DNA of 64,000 nucleotides from Pirellulaceae bacterium. Its GTDB lineage: Bacteria; Planctomycetota; Planctomycetia; Pirellulales; Pirellulaceae. The notes under the pieces are model-generated. The model did not search any database. It was not told the origin of the DNA and saw nothing but the letters and a program-made list of their open reading frames with translations. The stretch covers positions 23,957-87,956 of the forward strand of contig JAHDXO010000047.1 in assembly GCA_023382975.1 (NCBI GenBank), given 5' to 3'. Within the stretch, counting starts at the first letter, position 1. Each line of letters begins with the position of its first letter. Below, in pieces: positions 18,542 to 27,017 of this stretch. The position numbers and the translations under genes are program-made.

Positions 18542-20080
18542 TCAGGTAGGCAGCTTCTTGCTCGCTTCCTCCCCGTGCTTCGCCTCGGGGATCTCCGATG
18601 CGTCCCGCTTGCCGAGCACGGAATAGGGGACCGCAGCCGTGTTATCATCCAGCGACTGCTGCTGCATGATCTTCTCCGCCGGCGTATCGATGACCGTGGC
18701 GTGCGACACGATCTTCTCGATGACCTTGGACTCGAGGATCTGATTCCGCAGAGCATCCATCTCGCCGCGCTTCTCCAAGCGGGCACGGACACGACGAGGC
18801 GGCATGTCCTCCTGGTCGGCGATCCGCTCGATCTCCTGATCGAAGTCGTCGTCGTTCACATCGATCTTCTCGTCCTCGGCAATCCGTTCGAGGATGAAGT
18901 GCTCCTTCAGCGCCCCGGCCGTGTAGTCCAGGATGTTCTGCTGAAGTTGATTGGCATGCGCCTGGATGACTTCGTTGGGGAAGCCCTGAGACTGTAATTC
19001 CAGCACGGCGCGACGCAATTCGCGGTGAGCCTGACGTTTCAGCAAGGTGGGCGGAAGATCCCATGTCGCAGTCGCGGTCAACGCACGCGTGATCTGCTGC
19101 CGGACATTCTGGCTCGCCCGGTACTCGTGCTGGCGTTGCAATGCTCCGGAGACCGCAGTTCGCAATTCGGCCTCGCTTTCAAATCCACCGATCTCGTCCA
19201 GGAACGCCGCCGACAGGTGGGGTAACTCGACGTGCTCGACCTTGTCGACCCGGAATGTGGCCCGCACCGACTGGCCCGCCAACTCGGTGTCTGGCACCGA
19301 CTTGCTGATCGTCACTTGAGCTTCGCGGACATCGCCCGCAACGACGCCTTTCATCAGTTCGCCGAATCCCTCGAAACTCGCGTCCTGCAGGCTCAACGTG
19401 GGCTTCAGTTGCACCCGCACTGCATCGCTCTGCGACAGGACGCTATCCCCGTGAGCGAACTCCATCGACACCGTCAAGAAGTCATCGCTCTCTGCCGGAC
19501 CTTGCCGCTCAACCAGTCTGCCATACCTCTGCAAGACGCGCCGTAGATGCTCATCGACATCGGCTTCCGTGATTTCCCGAACCGGTTTCTCGATGGTCAG
19601 TCCCCGCCACTCCGGAAGTTCGAATTCCGGCCGGACTTCCAGGTCGAATTCGAACGTCATCGGCCCTTCGTCGGGGATCTCGATCGCGTTCAGGTCGAGT
19701 TCAGGCTCGCTGATCGGAGAAAACTGATGCTCCTCGCTCAACTGCGCCAAGCTATCCATCAGCAGCTTGCCTTTGATCTGCTGATGAACATGCTCCTTGA
19801 AACGATTCACTACCAGCTTGCGAGGAGCTCGGCCGGGCCGAAAACCTGGGACTTCCGCCTTGGGCGCCAGATCGTCGAACTCGTGGTTCAGGTAGCGATC
19901 AACATCCTGCCGCGAGACCGTGATCGTGACATGGCGCTGGCAGGAACTCGGCGAGGCGACCGTGACCTCTAGGGTCAAGGGTTCCTTCTTCTCCTGCGGT
20001 TGATCGGCGCTCCCCTGATCCTCGGTCGCTTGGTCGGCGTCCGTCACTTCCAATGCTTCGATGTTTTCCGATTCCGTCAT
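18542..20080 (-). CDS. tig: Trigger factor, ribosome-associated chaperone
   Basis: 512 residues from ATG 20080, longer than the usual 430-450 because of an acidic, Gln-rich N-terminal extension and a charged tail. The ribosome-docking loop is present as PGFRPGRAP in the N-terminal domain. A central PPIase-like segment (ESDDFLTVSMEF) and a long helical C-terminal cradle follow. An upstream in-frame extension to 20170 would run into the tRNA gene, so 20080 is preferred. Trigger factor binds nascent chains at the ribosome exit. Its genomic link to clpP is common across bacteria. Confidence 0.93.
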   Translation of the reverse strand: MTESENIEALEVTDADQATEDQGSADQPQEKKEPLTLEVTVASPSSCQRHVTITVSRQDVDRYLNHEFDDLAPKAEVPGFRPGRAPRKLVVNRFKEHVHQQIKGKLLMDSLAQLSEEHQFSPISEPELDLNAIEIPDEGPMTFEFDLEVRPEFELPEWRGLTIEKPVREITEADVDEHLRRVLQRYGRLVERQGPAESDDFLTVSMEFAHGDSVLSQSDAVRVQLKPTLSLQDASFEGFGELMKGVVAGDVREAQVTISKSVPDTELAGQSVRATFRVDKVEHVELPHLSAAFLDEIGGFESEAELRTAVSGALQRQHEYRASQNVRQQITRALTATATWDLPPTLLKRQAHRELRRAVLELQSQGFPNEVIQAHANQLQQNILDYTAGALKEHFILERIAEDEKIDVNDDDFDQEIERIADQEDMPPRRVRARLEKRGEMDALRNQILESKVIEKIVSHATVIDTPAEKIMQQQSLDDNTAAVPYSVLGKRDASEIPEAKHGEEASKKLPT

Positions 20081-20128
20081 GATTGGATACACGCTCGCAG
20101 CAAGAACCATCGTGGAAAAGTAAAAAAG

Positions 20129-20201
20129 AGCGGGTGATGGGATTCGAACCCACGACAACAACGTTGGCAACGTTGTGCTCTGCCAACTGAGCTACACCCG
20201 C
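20129..20201 (-). tRNA. tRNA-Gly (anticodon GCC)
   Basis: 73 bases fold into a full cloverleaf. The acceptor stem is GCGGGTG / CACCCGC with discriminator T. The D-arm is GTAGCTCAGTTGGCAGAGCAC. The anticodon stem CAACG / CGTTG closes the loop TTGCCAA, giving anticodon GCC. The T-loop is TTCGAAT. No CCA is encoded. A run of six T follows two bases past the 3' end on the transcribed strand. The gene lies 48 bases upstream of tig on the same strand, so they may share a promoter. Confidence 0.96.
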
Positions 20202-20261
20202 ACTTGGCATTCAGACGTCGAATTGTAGGGAGGGAACGTTTTCCCCCCACGAACGCTCACG

Positions 20262-20289
20262 ATTATAGATTTCCCGCCTAGCCTTGCAA
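20262..20289 (-). promoter_or_regulatory. Candidate sigma-70 promoter for tRNA-Gly/tig
   Basis: On the minus strand a perfect -10 box TATAAT (20267-20262) follows TTGCAA (20289-20284) by 16 bases. The predicted start is about 50 bases upstream of tRNA-Gly. Nothing else on this strand competes for it. The box matches are seen directly; activity is inferred. Confidence 0.5.
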
Positions 20290-20437
20290 GAGGGTTGAAG
20301 CCCGATCTCAAAGAAATGGCTCAACCCCATTTCCCAACGAAACTTGGGCGTTGTCATGCAGCAGCAATCGAGCTAAACTTGTCGAATTGGTTACCACCCT
20401 GACTGGAGAGCTACACGGCAACCCCGCGAAAACACCG

Positions 20438-20905
20438 ATGGATGCAAAACTGGTGGTGGTCGGCAGCCATATCACGCCGAAAGAGATCAAACTTCGACTT
20501 CCGGTCATCATCGGCCGCGGACGACATGCCACTTTAGTCCTACCGCACCCCCTGGTCAGCCGCAGACACTGCGAAATCGTGGAACATCAAGGTTTTCTGT
20601 TAGTCCGCGATCTCGGCTCGTTAAACGGCACCTTTATCGATCAACGCAGAATCCAGAGTGAAATCCTTCATCCGGGTGGATTGCTTACACTGGGAACAAT
20701 CACGTTCCGAGCTGTCTACGAGGTAGCGGCGGCTAGCAGTCCGTCGGTCAGCGCGTCGGCGTCAGGCGTTTCGCCAAGCACAAACGGCGGGGATTCGGAG
20801 GGGTTGCCTGACACCGAAGATCTCTCCGACTTGGCTCCTGAGGATGAGCGTAACAAGGACGTTGAGGCATTTCTGAGGGATTCCGACCAGCCGCTCAGTG
20901 GGTAG
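20438..20905 (+). CDS. FHA-domain protein
   Basis: 155 residues from ATG 20438; an upstream TTG at 20351 would add 29 poorly conserved residues. Residues 4 to about 95 form a forkhead-associated domain with IIGRGRHATLVL, then SRRHCEI and LNGTFID. These hold the conserved Arg, Ser and Asn that bind phosphothreonine. The tail is acidic and Ser-rich (SDLAPEDERNKDVEAFL), probably disordered. It should act as a phosphopeptide reader for Ser/Thr kinases, of which the window has two. It stands alone between tRNA-Gly and a convergent transporter gene. Confidence 0.86.
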   Translation: MDAKLVVVGSHITPKEIKLRLPVIIGRGRHATLVLPHPLVSRRHCEIVEHQGFLLVRDLGSLNGTFIDQRRIQSEILHPGGLLTLGTITFRAVYEVAAASSPSVSASASGVSPSTNGGDSEGLPDTEDLSDLAPEDERNKDVEAFLRDSDQPLSG

Positions 20906-20973
20906 CCCCGAGGTCGGCTGTAGCATCGGGCAAATGCATCCCGGCCCGCGCCTGCTCAGCATCGATCGCCAAT

Positions 20974-21933
20974 TCACTGGTGTGCGGTTTCATGGGTGGT
21001 GGGCGGATGCCGATCGGGAGGAAGGACTTCGGGCGGGCCATCGCGATGCGGATGAGGTTCCAGGTGGATCAAGACGTCGCGCAGGGCCTGGAATTGTTGA
21101 ACGAGCAAATCCTTGACGGCGTGGCCAATACGATGGCCCTCGGCCACCGTCGTGTGCGCATCGACCTCCAGATGCATGTCGGCCAGGAATTCCAAACCGG
21201 TCTTGCGCACTCGAAGCTTTTCGACAGCCCGCACGCCGGGGACCTGCTGAGCGGTCTCGCGCAACCGTCGTACGAATTCGTCATCGGCCTGCAGGTCCAT
21301 TAGTTCGCTGGCGCTGCTGCGGAACAACTGAACCCCCGAGTAGACAATGGCTACGACCACGATCAGCGCCGCTGCTTCGTCGGCCCAGATCCAACTCGGG
21401 CCCGCCCCGCGGACGACGGCCAAGCCGACCAGCACGGCCAGCGAGCAAAATGCATCGCTGCGATGATCCCAGGCGTTGGCGATGATCGCCGATGATTTGG
21501 TCCGGCGACCGACGCGGACGTTGTACCGGTACAATCCCTCCTTGATCACGACGTTGATGCCCGCGATCCACAAGGTCCATACCGGCGGGACTTCGTGAAG
21601 CGAGCCGATCCGCTGGATCGCTTCCCAGCCAATCCACAACGCGGACAGGACGATCAGCATGGCCAAGTTCGAGGCTGCGATGGCTTCGGCCCGCGTGTGG
21701 CCGTAGGGATGTTCCTGATCGGCGGGCCGTTGAGCAAACCGCAACGCAAACAGGACCACGACCGAAGTGAGCGCGTCGCCCAGCGAGTTCACCGCGTCGG
21801 AAAGCAGGGCGAACGAATTCCCCCAGATGCCGCCGATCAGTTTCGCGATGCCGAGCATCAGATTGATCATCAATCCGATCAGGGCTGCCCGGCTGGCTTG
21901 TCGGTAGAGCGGCTTGCTGGAGCCAGTGTCCAT
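20974..21933 (-). CDS. Cation diffusion facilitator (CDF) metal transporter
   Basis: 319 residues from ATG 21933, chosen because the 66-residue upstream extension is Arg/Pro-rich non-coding-like. About six membrane segments lie in residues 10-210, followed by a cytoplasmic C-terminal dimer domain. Metal site A reads SDAVNSLGD, with Asn where many Zn transporters have His, and the second half is AWDHRSDAF. CDF proteins exchange divalent metal for protons out of the cytoplasm; the metal (Zn, Fe, Mn, Co) is not clear. It is the last gene of a minus-strand run after DegT and Gfo/Idh/MocA. Confidence 0.88.
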   Translation of the reverse strand: MDTGSSKPLYRQASRAALIGLMINLMLGIAKLIGGIWGNSFALLSDAVNSLGDALTSVVVLFALRFAQRPADQEHPYGHTRAEAIAASNLAMLIVLSALWIGWEAIQRIGSLHEVPPVWTLWIAGINVVIKEGLYRYNVRVGRRTKSSAIIANAWDHRSDAFCSLAVLVGLAVVRGAGPSWIWADEAAALIVVVAIVYSGVQLFRSSASELMDLQADDEFVRRLRETAQQVPGVRAVEKLRVRKTGLEFLADMHLEVDAHTTVAEGHRIGHAVKDLLVQQFQALRDVLIHLEPHPHRDGPPEVLPPDRHPPTTHETAHQ

Positions 21934-21986
21934 CACGGTTCCTGACGATCTACGGTAACTTGGCTCGCAAAACCGCGTTCCGCGGA

Positions 21987-23414
21987 TCAAACTTGCGTAG
22001 GCAGTTCGTAGCCCTTGCGCCGCGGACCATCGAGATACGAATTGGCCTCGTCGTCGCCGGGGAAAGTCTCTTTCTCCGGATCCCAAGTCAGGCGGCGGCC
22101 GGTCCAGCGGGCGACGTTGCCCAGGTGGCACAGCGTAGCCACACGATGGCCGGCCTCGACGTCCATGATGGGATCACGCCGCGACTCGACGCAATCGAAG
22201 AAGTTCTGCATGTGGTTGTCGCTCTCGTAGACGCGGATCGCATCGGCGGGCAGCGGTTCTTCGTCCAGTCCCTTGGGTTCGCACTCGTAGCCGTCGCGGA
22301 AGATGCTGATGCGTCCCTTGTCGCCGATGAAGGTCGCACCGCCGCCCAGCCGGCTTTGAGTGCCGCTCAAGGTGAGTGTCACGTCGTTGGGGTAGCGGTA
22401 GTGGATGATGGTCCGGCTGGCAAAGGCATCGCCCCGATCTCGCGTCTCCGGTTCGTTGTAGGTCAGGGTTCCCAGCTTCTCGGCAGGCTCGACCCAGACT
22501 TCGGCCGGACCGCTGCCGTCCATCTGCAGCGCCCACTGGACCATGCTCAAGCCATGACAGCCCCAGTTGAGCAACTCGCCGCCCGAGTAGGGCCGAAACG
22601 ACATCCAGCCCGGCCCGATGGCCTTTTCCTCGGCCGGTTCCAGCCATTCCCGTTCGTACTTCACGCGCGACAAGTACAGGTCCGTGTGGTAGGGCACGAC
22701 CTCGCCGGGCCCGCACCAGCGATCCCAATCGAGACCTTCGGGGATGGGTTGCGCCGAGAAACCGCATTCCCAAGGACTGGGATAGTTGTAGCCGATCACC
22801 GACTGGATCTTGCCGATGCGCCCGTTCAAGATCAGTTCGACCGCCTTGCGGGTCTTCGGATGCGACCGCTGCTGTTCGCCGGTTTGGAAGACGCGTCCGT
22901 ACTTGCGAACCGCTTCGACCATGACCTGGCCTTCGCGAATCGTATGACTCAACGGCTGTTCGCCGTAAACGTCCTTTCCCGCTTGGCAGGCGTGGATGCA
23001 GGGCAAGTAGTGCCAATGCTCCGGGGTGGCGTAAATCACAACCTCGACGTCTTTGCGGTCCAGCAGCGCGCGGTAGTCTTGGAAGGCCTGACACTTATAT
23101 TTCTCGGCCCACTGGTCGGCCCGCTTCTTGTTGAAGTCGGCGACAGCCACGATGCGCGCCTGGGCGGGCGGCTTCCCCTGCCCGCCTCGCCCGACTTGAA
23201 GCTGCGCGTTTCGCCGTCCGCAACCGATGATCCCCACGCCGATCTGATCGTTCGGTCCCGGCGACGGCCCCGGGGGCTCCGGCTGGACCTCGACGCGGTC
23301 GGAATCCGGCGTCCGGCCGCACGAGGTGAACAGCGGGATGCCGATTCCGGCCAAGGCCGCTCCGGCCGACTGTCCGAGCCAGCGTCGCCGCGAGATCTTC
23401 TTGGAAACGGTCAT
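21987..23414 (-). CDS. Tat-exported Gfo/Idh/MocA-family oxidoreductase
   Basis: 475 residues from ATG 23414, preceded by GAGGAG six bases upstream. A twin-arginine signal (SRRRWLGQSAGAALAGIG) starts the protein and ends near a Cys (TSCGR), so it could be lipid-anchored. The Rossmann fold follows (VGIIGCGRRN). The family's catalytic EKP region reads GEQPLSH. These enzymes oxidise sugars or sugar alcohols with NAD(P), usually bound tightly enough for export. Export of this family is a planctomycete hallmark. Its neighbour upstream is a Tat-exported DegT protein. Confidence 0.88.
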   Translation of the reverse strand: MTVSKKISRRRWLGQSAGAALAGIGIPLFTSCGRTPDSDRVEVQPEPPGPSPGPNDQIGVGIIGCGRRNAQLQVGRGGQGKPPAQARIVAVADFNKKRADQWAEKYKCQAFQDYRALLDRKDVEVVIYATPEHWHYLPCIHACQAGKDVYGEQPLSHTIREGQVMVEAVRKYGRVFQTGEQQRSHPKTRKAVELILNGRIGKIQSVIGYNYPSPWECGFSAQPIPEGLDWDRWCGPGEVVPYHTDLYLSRVKYEREWLEPAEEKAIGPGWMSFRPYSGGELLNWGCHGLSMVQWALQMDGSGPAEVWVEPAEKLGTLTYNEPETRDRGDAFASRTIIHYRYPNDVTLTLSGTQSRLGGGATFIGDKGRISIFRDGYECEPKGLDEEPLPADAIRVYESDNHMQNFFDCVESRRDPIMDVEAGHRVATLCHLGNVARWTGRRLTWDPEKETFPGDDEANSYLDGPRRKGYELPTQV

Positions 23415-23510
23415 TGGAATCTCCTCGATGAAGCCTTTGCCGTGGATGAACTGGATGGCGGTTCGCAAAGCGTGTAGGTTGGCCGTTGCGGGCCAGTTTT
23501 GTTAGAGCCA

Positions 23511-24878
23511 CTAGACTTTTACGATGGCCGGATACACTTTGCGGATCGCCGTGACAATATCTTGGACGTCGTCTTCCGTAAAGCTGGGGTCCATGATCAC
23601 GCCGCCCATGCGGCCGATGATATCGATGGTCCGCGGACAGGATTCGGCGCCGTAGCGGATCGCCTGGCCGGCCGGAGTCCGAAACGACGGCCACTCGGGG
23701 TGGATCGTCGCCTTGCTCTCGATCCGTTGGTCTGCCGGCAGGATCACCGATCCGCCGGGCCCCGACGCGGAGATGTTCTCCGCCCGCAACGCCCGCAGGA
23801 AGAAATCGCGGCGTTGACGGGTGCCCAGGTCCAGAAACACGGTGACGCCGATGTCGCCATCCTGATCGCCCGTCTTGCGGAGTTTCAAGCCAGGAAGGTC
23901 GGCGATCCCTTCGCGAACCTTGCGGGCATTGTCGCGCAAGCGACCGCAAATGGTGTCCAGTTTGCTGACTTGCCCCTTGAGCACCGCGCCCGTGAACTCG
24001 TTCATGCGGAAGTTGCACGAGGCAAAGCCGGCCAGCAATCCGCCGCTCAGACTCTGCTGGTACGGCGAACGCAGCGAGCTGACGTCGTGGAAACGCAAGG
24101 CACGCTCGAACAGCGTCGCGTCGTTGGTTGTGACGGCGCCGCCCTCGCCCGACGTGATCGTCTTGCTGAGTTGAAAGCTGTTGATGCCCATGTCGCCGAT
24201 CGTGCCGACGAATTTGCCTTTGTAGCGTCCGCCGCAGCATTGAGCGCAGTCCTCGAGCACGCGGATGTTGTGCTTGCGGGCGATTTCGAGGATCGGGTCC
24301 ATGTCCGCCGGGGTGCCCTGCAGGTGCGATGGCACGATCGCCTTGGTGCGCGGCGTGATGCGATGTTCGATGTCGGCGGGGTCCATCGACAACGATTCAT
24401 CGATCTCGGCGAAGACCGGCAGTCCGCCGCACAGCACGACCGCGTCATAGTCGGCGTACCAAGTCCACGCCGGCAGGATCACCTCGTCGCCCGGGCCGAT
24501 TTCGAGTGCCGCCATTGCCGTGTACAAGGCCGTGGTGCCGGAGGTCACGGCCAATGCGTGCTTGACTCCGATGTGCTCCGCGTAAGCTTTTTCGAACTGC
24601 AGTACTTTCGAACTGCTGTGCCACCAGCGGAACGGATTTTTGGAATCGAGCACCTCCAGAACTTCCTGTTTTTCCACCTCGTCGTAAAACTGCGGTCCGT
24701 ACGGACGAGAGCCCAGCACGGTCTTTCGCACCGGGGTTCCGCCGTCGATAGCCAGTTTGGCCTGGCCCTCGGCGGCACGACTCCCGGACGCCGCACCGGT
24801 ACCGGCGAGCATCGACGCAGCACCGACGGCACTGACACGAGCCAAAAAGTCGCGACGGCTGTTCTTCGCATCGTTCAT
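23511..24878 (-). CDS. Tat-exported DegT/DnrJ/EryC1/StrS aminotransferase
   Basis: 455 residues. The N-terminus SRRDFLARVSAVGAASMLAG is a clear twin-arginine signal ending at an AxA-like site (SRAAE). The rest is a full DegT fold: TSGTTALYTAMAAL binds PLP phosphate, and the Schiff-base Lys sits in FQLSKTITSGEGG near residue 235. These enzymes transaminate keto-sugars, or in some clades dehydrate them. Cytoplasmic location is the rule, so export is odd. AAGGAACG lies eight bases before the ATG. Probably transcribed with Gfo/Idh/MocA downstream. Confidence 0.88.
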   Translation of the reverse strand: MNDAKNSRRDFLARVSAVGAASMLAGTGAASGSRAAEGQAKLAIDGGTPVRKTVLGSRPYGPQFYDEVEKQEVLEVLDSKNPFRWWHSSSKVLQFEKAYAEHIGVKHALAVTSGTTALYTAMAALEIGPGDEVILPAWTWYADYDAVVLCGGLPVFAEIDESLSMDPADIEHRITPRTKAIVPSHLQGTPADMDPILEIARKHNIRVLEDCAQCCGGRYKGKFVGTIGDMGINSFQLSKTITSGEGGAVTTNDATLFERALRFHDVSSLRSPYQQSLSGGLLAGFASCNFRMNEFTGAVLKGQVSKLDTICGRLRDNARKVREGIADLPGLKLRKTGDQDGDIGVTVFLDLGTRQRRDFFLRALRAENISASGPGGSVILPADQRIESKATIHPEWPSFRTPAGQAIRYGAESCPRTIDIIGRMGGVIMDPSFTEDDVQDIVTAIRKVYPAIVKV

Positions 24879-25159
24879 CGGACGTTCCTTAATTACGGGG
24901 ATGGGAACTTCTTATCGCGTAATGTTGCACGACCTTTCGGATGGCTACGAGTATCTTCAGATTATGCTCTTTTTCTCTCGGTGACTAGCCGTGTGAACCC
25001 CGCTCCTCGATCCAGCTTGTTTGCAACTCACCGAATCACGTTTTCGCCCGCGCTCACCCCTTGGTGGCCGCCTCGGTTTGCGTTACGCTTGTCGTTCGCC
25101 TTTTCCGGCTTGGAGAATTTCGCCGGTCGTCGTGGTCGGGTGGGAGCAGCGCGTTTTCG

Positions 25160-25702
25160 ATGGGTTTGACCTATTTCAAACGCTATCGCATGGAGATCGA
25201 TCTGCAGCGGACGCGGTTCGTGGTGCCCGAGCTGCCGCCGGGTTACACGGCTTGTCCCTGGCAGGAATCTCGATTGGAGGCCCACGCCGAAGCCAAGTAC
25301 CGGGCCTTCGCCCAGGAGATCGACGCGTTCGTTTTTCCGTCGCTGGCAAGCCATGAGGGGTGTTTGAAGCTGATGCGCGAGATTACCGGCCGCAGGGAAT
25401 TCATTCCGGAAACCACGTGGTTGCTGCTGCATCAACAATCCCCCTGCGGGACGATCCAAGGAATCCGGATCGGCGACAATGCCGGCTCTGTCCAAAACGT
25501 GGGGGTTGTGCCCGAACACCGCGGTCTGGGACTGGGAAGTTATCTGCTGGGCCGGGCTTTGGCGGGGTTCCAGCAGGCGGGGGTTCGCCGAGTGAGCTTG
25601 GAGGTGACTTCCCGGAATCATGCGGCTCACCGCTTGTACCGCCGGTTGGGTTTCTTGCGGATCCGCACGGTTTACAAGACTGCCGAGGTTGCGTATGCCT
25701 GA
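25160..25702 (+). CDS. GNAT-family N-acetyltransferase
   Basis: 180 residues from ATG 25160; the frame is open upstream but loses protein-like character. The acetyl-CoA site motif A reads VVPEHRGLGLGSYLLGRAL near residues 115-135, followed by NHAAHRLYRRLGF, the standard GNAT helix that ends in a Tyr/Phe. The N-terminal 80 residues are not recognised. The substrate is unknown. The M16 peptidase pair begins 52 bases downstream on the same strand. Confidence 0.82.
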   Translation: MGLTYFKRYRMEIDLQRTRFVVPELPPGYTACPWQESRLEAHAEAKYRAFAQEIDAFVFPSLASHEGCLKLMREITGRREFIPETTWLLLHQQSPCGTIQGIRIGDNAGSVQNVGVVPEHRGLGLGSYLLGRALAGFQQAGVRRVSLEVTSRNHAAHRLYRRLGFLRIRTVYKTAEVAYA

Positions 25703-25754
25703 CGCAGGCGTTAATCTCTACCACCTTTCCTAACGATTCCAGGGTCCGCCGCGC

Positions 25755-27017
25755 ATGGTGACACCGCCGATCTATCGTCATACTTTCGACAACGGTTTGG
25801 TGCTGTTGGCCGAGCCGATGTCGTGGCTCGAGTCGGCGGCGTTTGCCCTGCTGGTTCCGGCCGGCTGCAACTACGACCCACTCGATCGGCTGGGATTGGC
25901 GAATCTGGCCTGCGAAATGGTCCAGCGCGGCTGCGGAATTCGGGACAGCCGCCGCTTCATTAACGATCTGGAGCTGCTCGGCGCGGACACCTCGGCGTCC
26001 GTCTCCAACGTCCACACCAGTTTTGGCGGCGCGATGCCGGCGGACAGTCTGTTGGAGGCGCTGAGCATCTACGCTGACGTGGTCCTGCGCCCGCATCTGC
26101 CGGAAGACCAGCTCGAAGATGCCCAACTGGTCTGCATCCAGGAGATCCGCGCGTTGGAAGACGATCTGCCGCAACGGGTCTTCCAGCAATTGCGCGAAAT
26201 GCGGTACGGGGATCCCTACGGACGCAATTCCAGCGGCGAAATCCCCGCCGTTCAGGGCGCAACGCTGAACGACGTGGAGCAATTCTTCCGTACGGCTTAC
26301 CGACCCAACGGCGCGATCCTGAGTGTCGCCGGCAACTTCGACTGGCCGCCACTGCTTGACCGAGTCGGCCAGTTGTTCGCCGACTGGCAACCTCGCGATA
26401 CGCGGATGGTCGGTGAGACGCCTTCGACCAAACGAAGCCAGCACATCGTTGTCGAATCGAGCCAGACTCATATCGGGATCGGCTACGACAGCGTCCCTTA
26501 CTCGCACCCGGACTATTTCCAGGCCCGCGGCGCGGTCGGCGTTCTGAGCGACGGCATGAGTTCCCGGCTGTTCACCGAAGTCCGCGAGAACCGCGGACTG
26601 GCCTACGCCGTGTATGCGTCGTGCCATTCGCTGCGCGACCGGGGCAGCGTCCTGTGCTATGCCGGAACCAGCACCGAGCGGGCTCAGGAAACCTTGGACG
26701 TGCTGTTGGCCGAACTGGTCAAGTTGGCCGATGGCGTCCGCGAGGACGAATTGCTGCGGTTGAAAGCCAAGATCAAGAGCGGACTGGTGATGCAGCAGGA
26801 GTCCAGTTCGTCACGCAGCAACTCGATCGCGGCCGATTGGTACCATCTGGGACGCGTGTATACGCTCGACGAATTGGGCCGCATCCTGGACGGGCTTAGT
26901 TGCGACAGCATCAACCGCTACCTGGCGGAGCATCCGCCGGGCGAATTCACTATCGCCACCTTGGGCGCAAAGCCACTGGAGATCCCCCTTGGAGTTTCGT
27001 CAGCACACGCTGGATAA
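25755..27017 (+). CDS. M16-family peptidase homologue, non-catalytic subunit
   Basis: 420 residues with the two-lobed M16 (pitrilysin) fold. The zinc motif HxxEH is absent: the matching stretch reads NLACEMVQRG. It thus cannot bind zinc in the usual way. C-terminal lobe markers remain (SDGMSSRLFTEVRENRGLAYAVYA). Inactive subunits of this kind pair with an active one, as in mitochondrial processing peptidase and bacterial PqqF-like pairs. The active partner follows directly and overlaps it by 29 bases. Confidence 0.88.
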   Translation: MVTPPIYRHTFDNGLVLLAEPMSWLESAAFALLVPAGCNYDPLDRLGLANLACEMVQRGCGIRDSRRFINDLELLGADTSASVSNVHTSFGGAMPADSLLEALSIYADVVLRPHLPEDQLEDAQLVCIQEIRALEDDLPQRVFQQLREMRYGDPYGRNSSGEIPAVQGATLNDVEQFFRTAYRPNGAILSVAGNFDWPPLLDRVGQLFADWQPRDTRMVGETPSTKRSQHIVVESSQTHIGIGYDSVPYSHPDYFQARGAVGVLSDGMSSRLFTEVRENRGLAYAVYASCHSLRDRGSVLCYAGTSTERAQETLDVLLAELVKLADGVREDELLRLKAKIKSGLVMQQESSSSRSNSIAADWYHLGRVYTLDELGRILDGLSCDSINRYLAEHPPGEFTIATLGAKPLEIPLGVSSAHAG

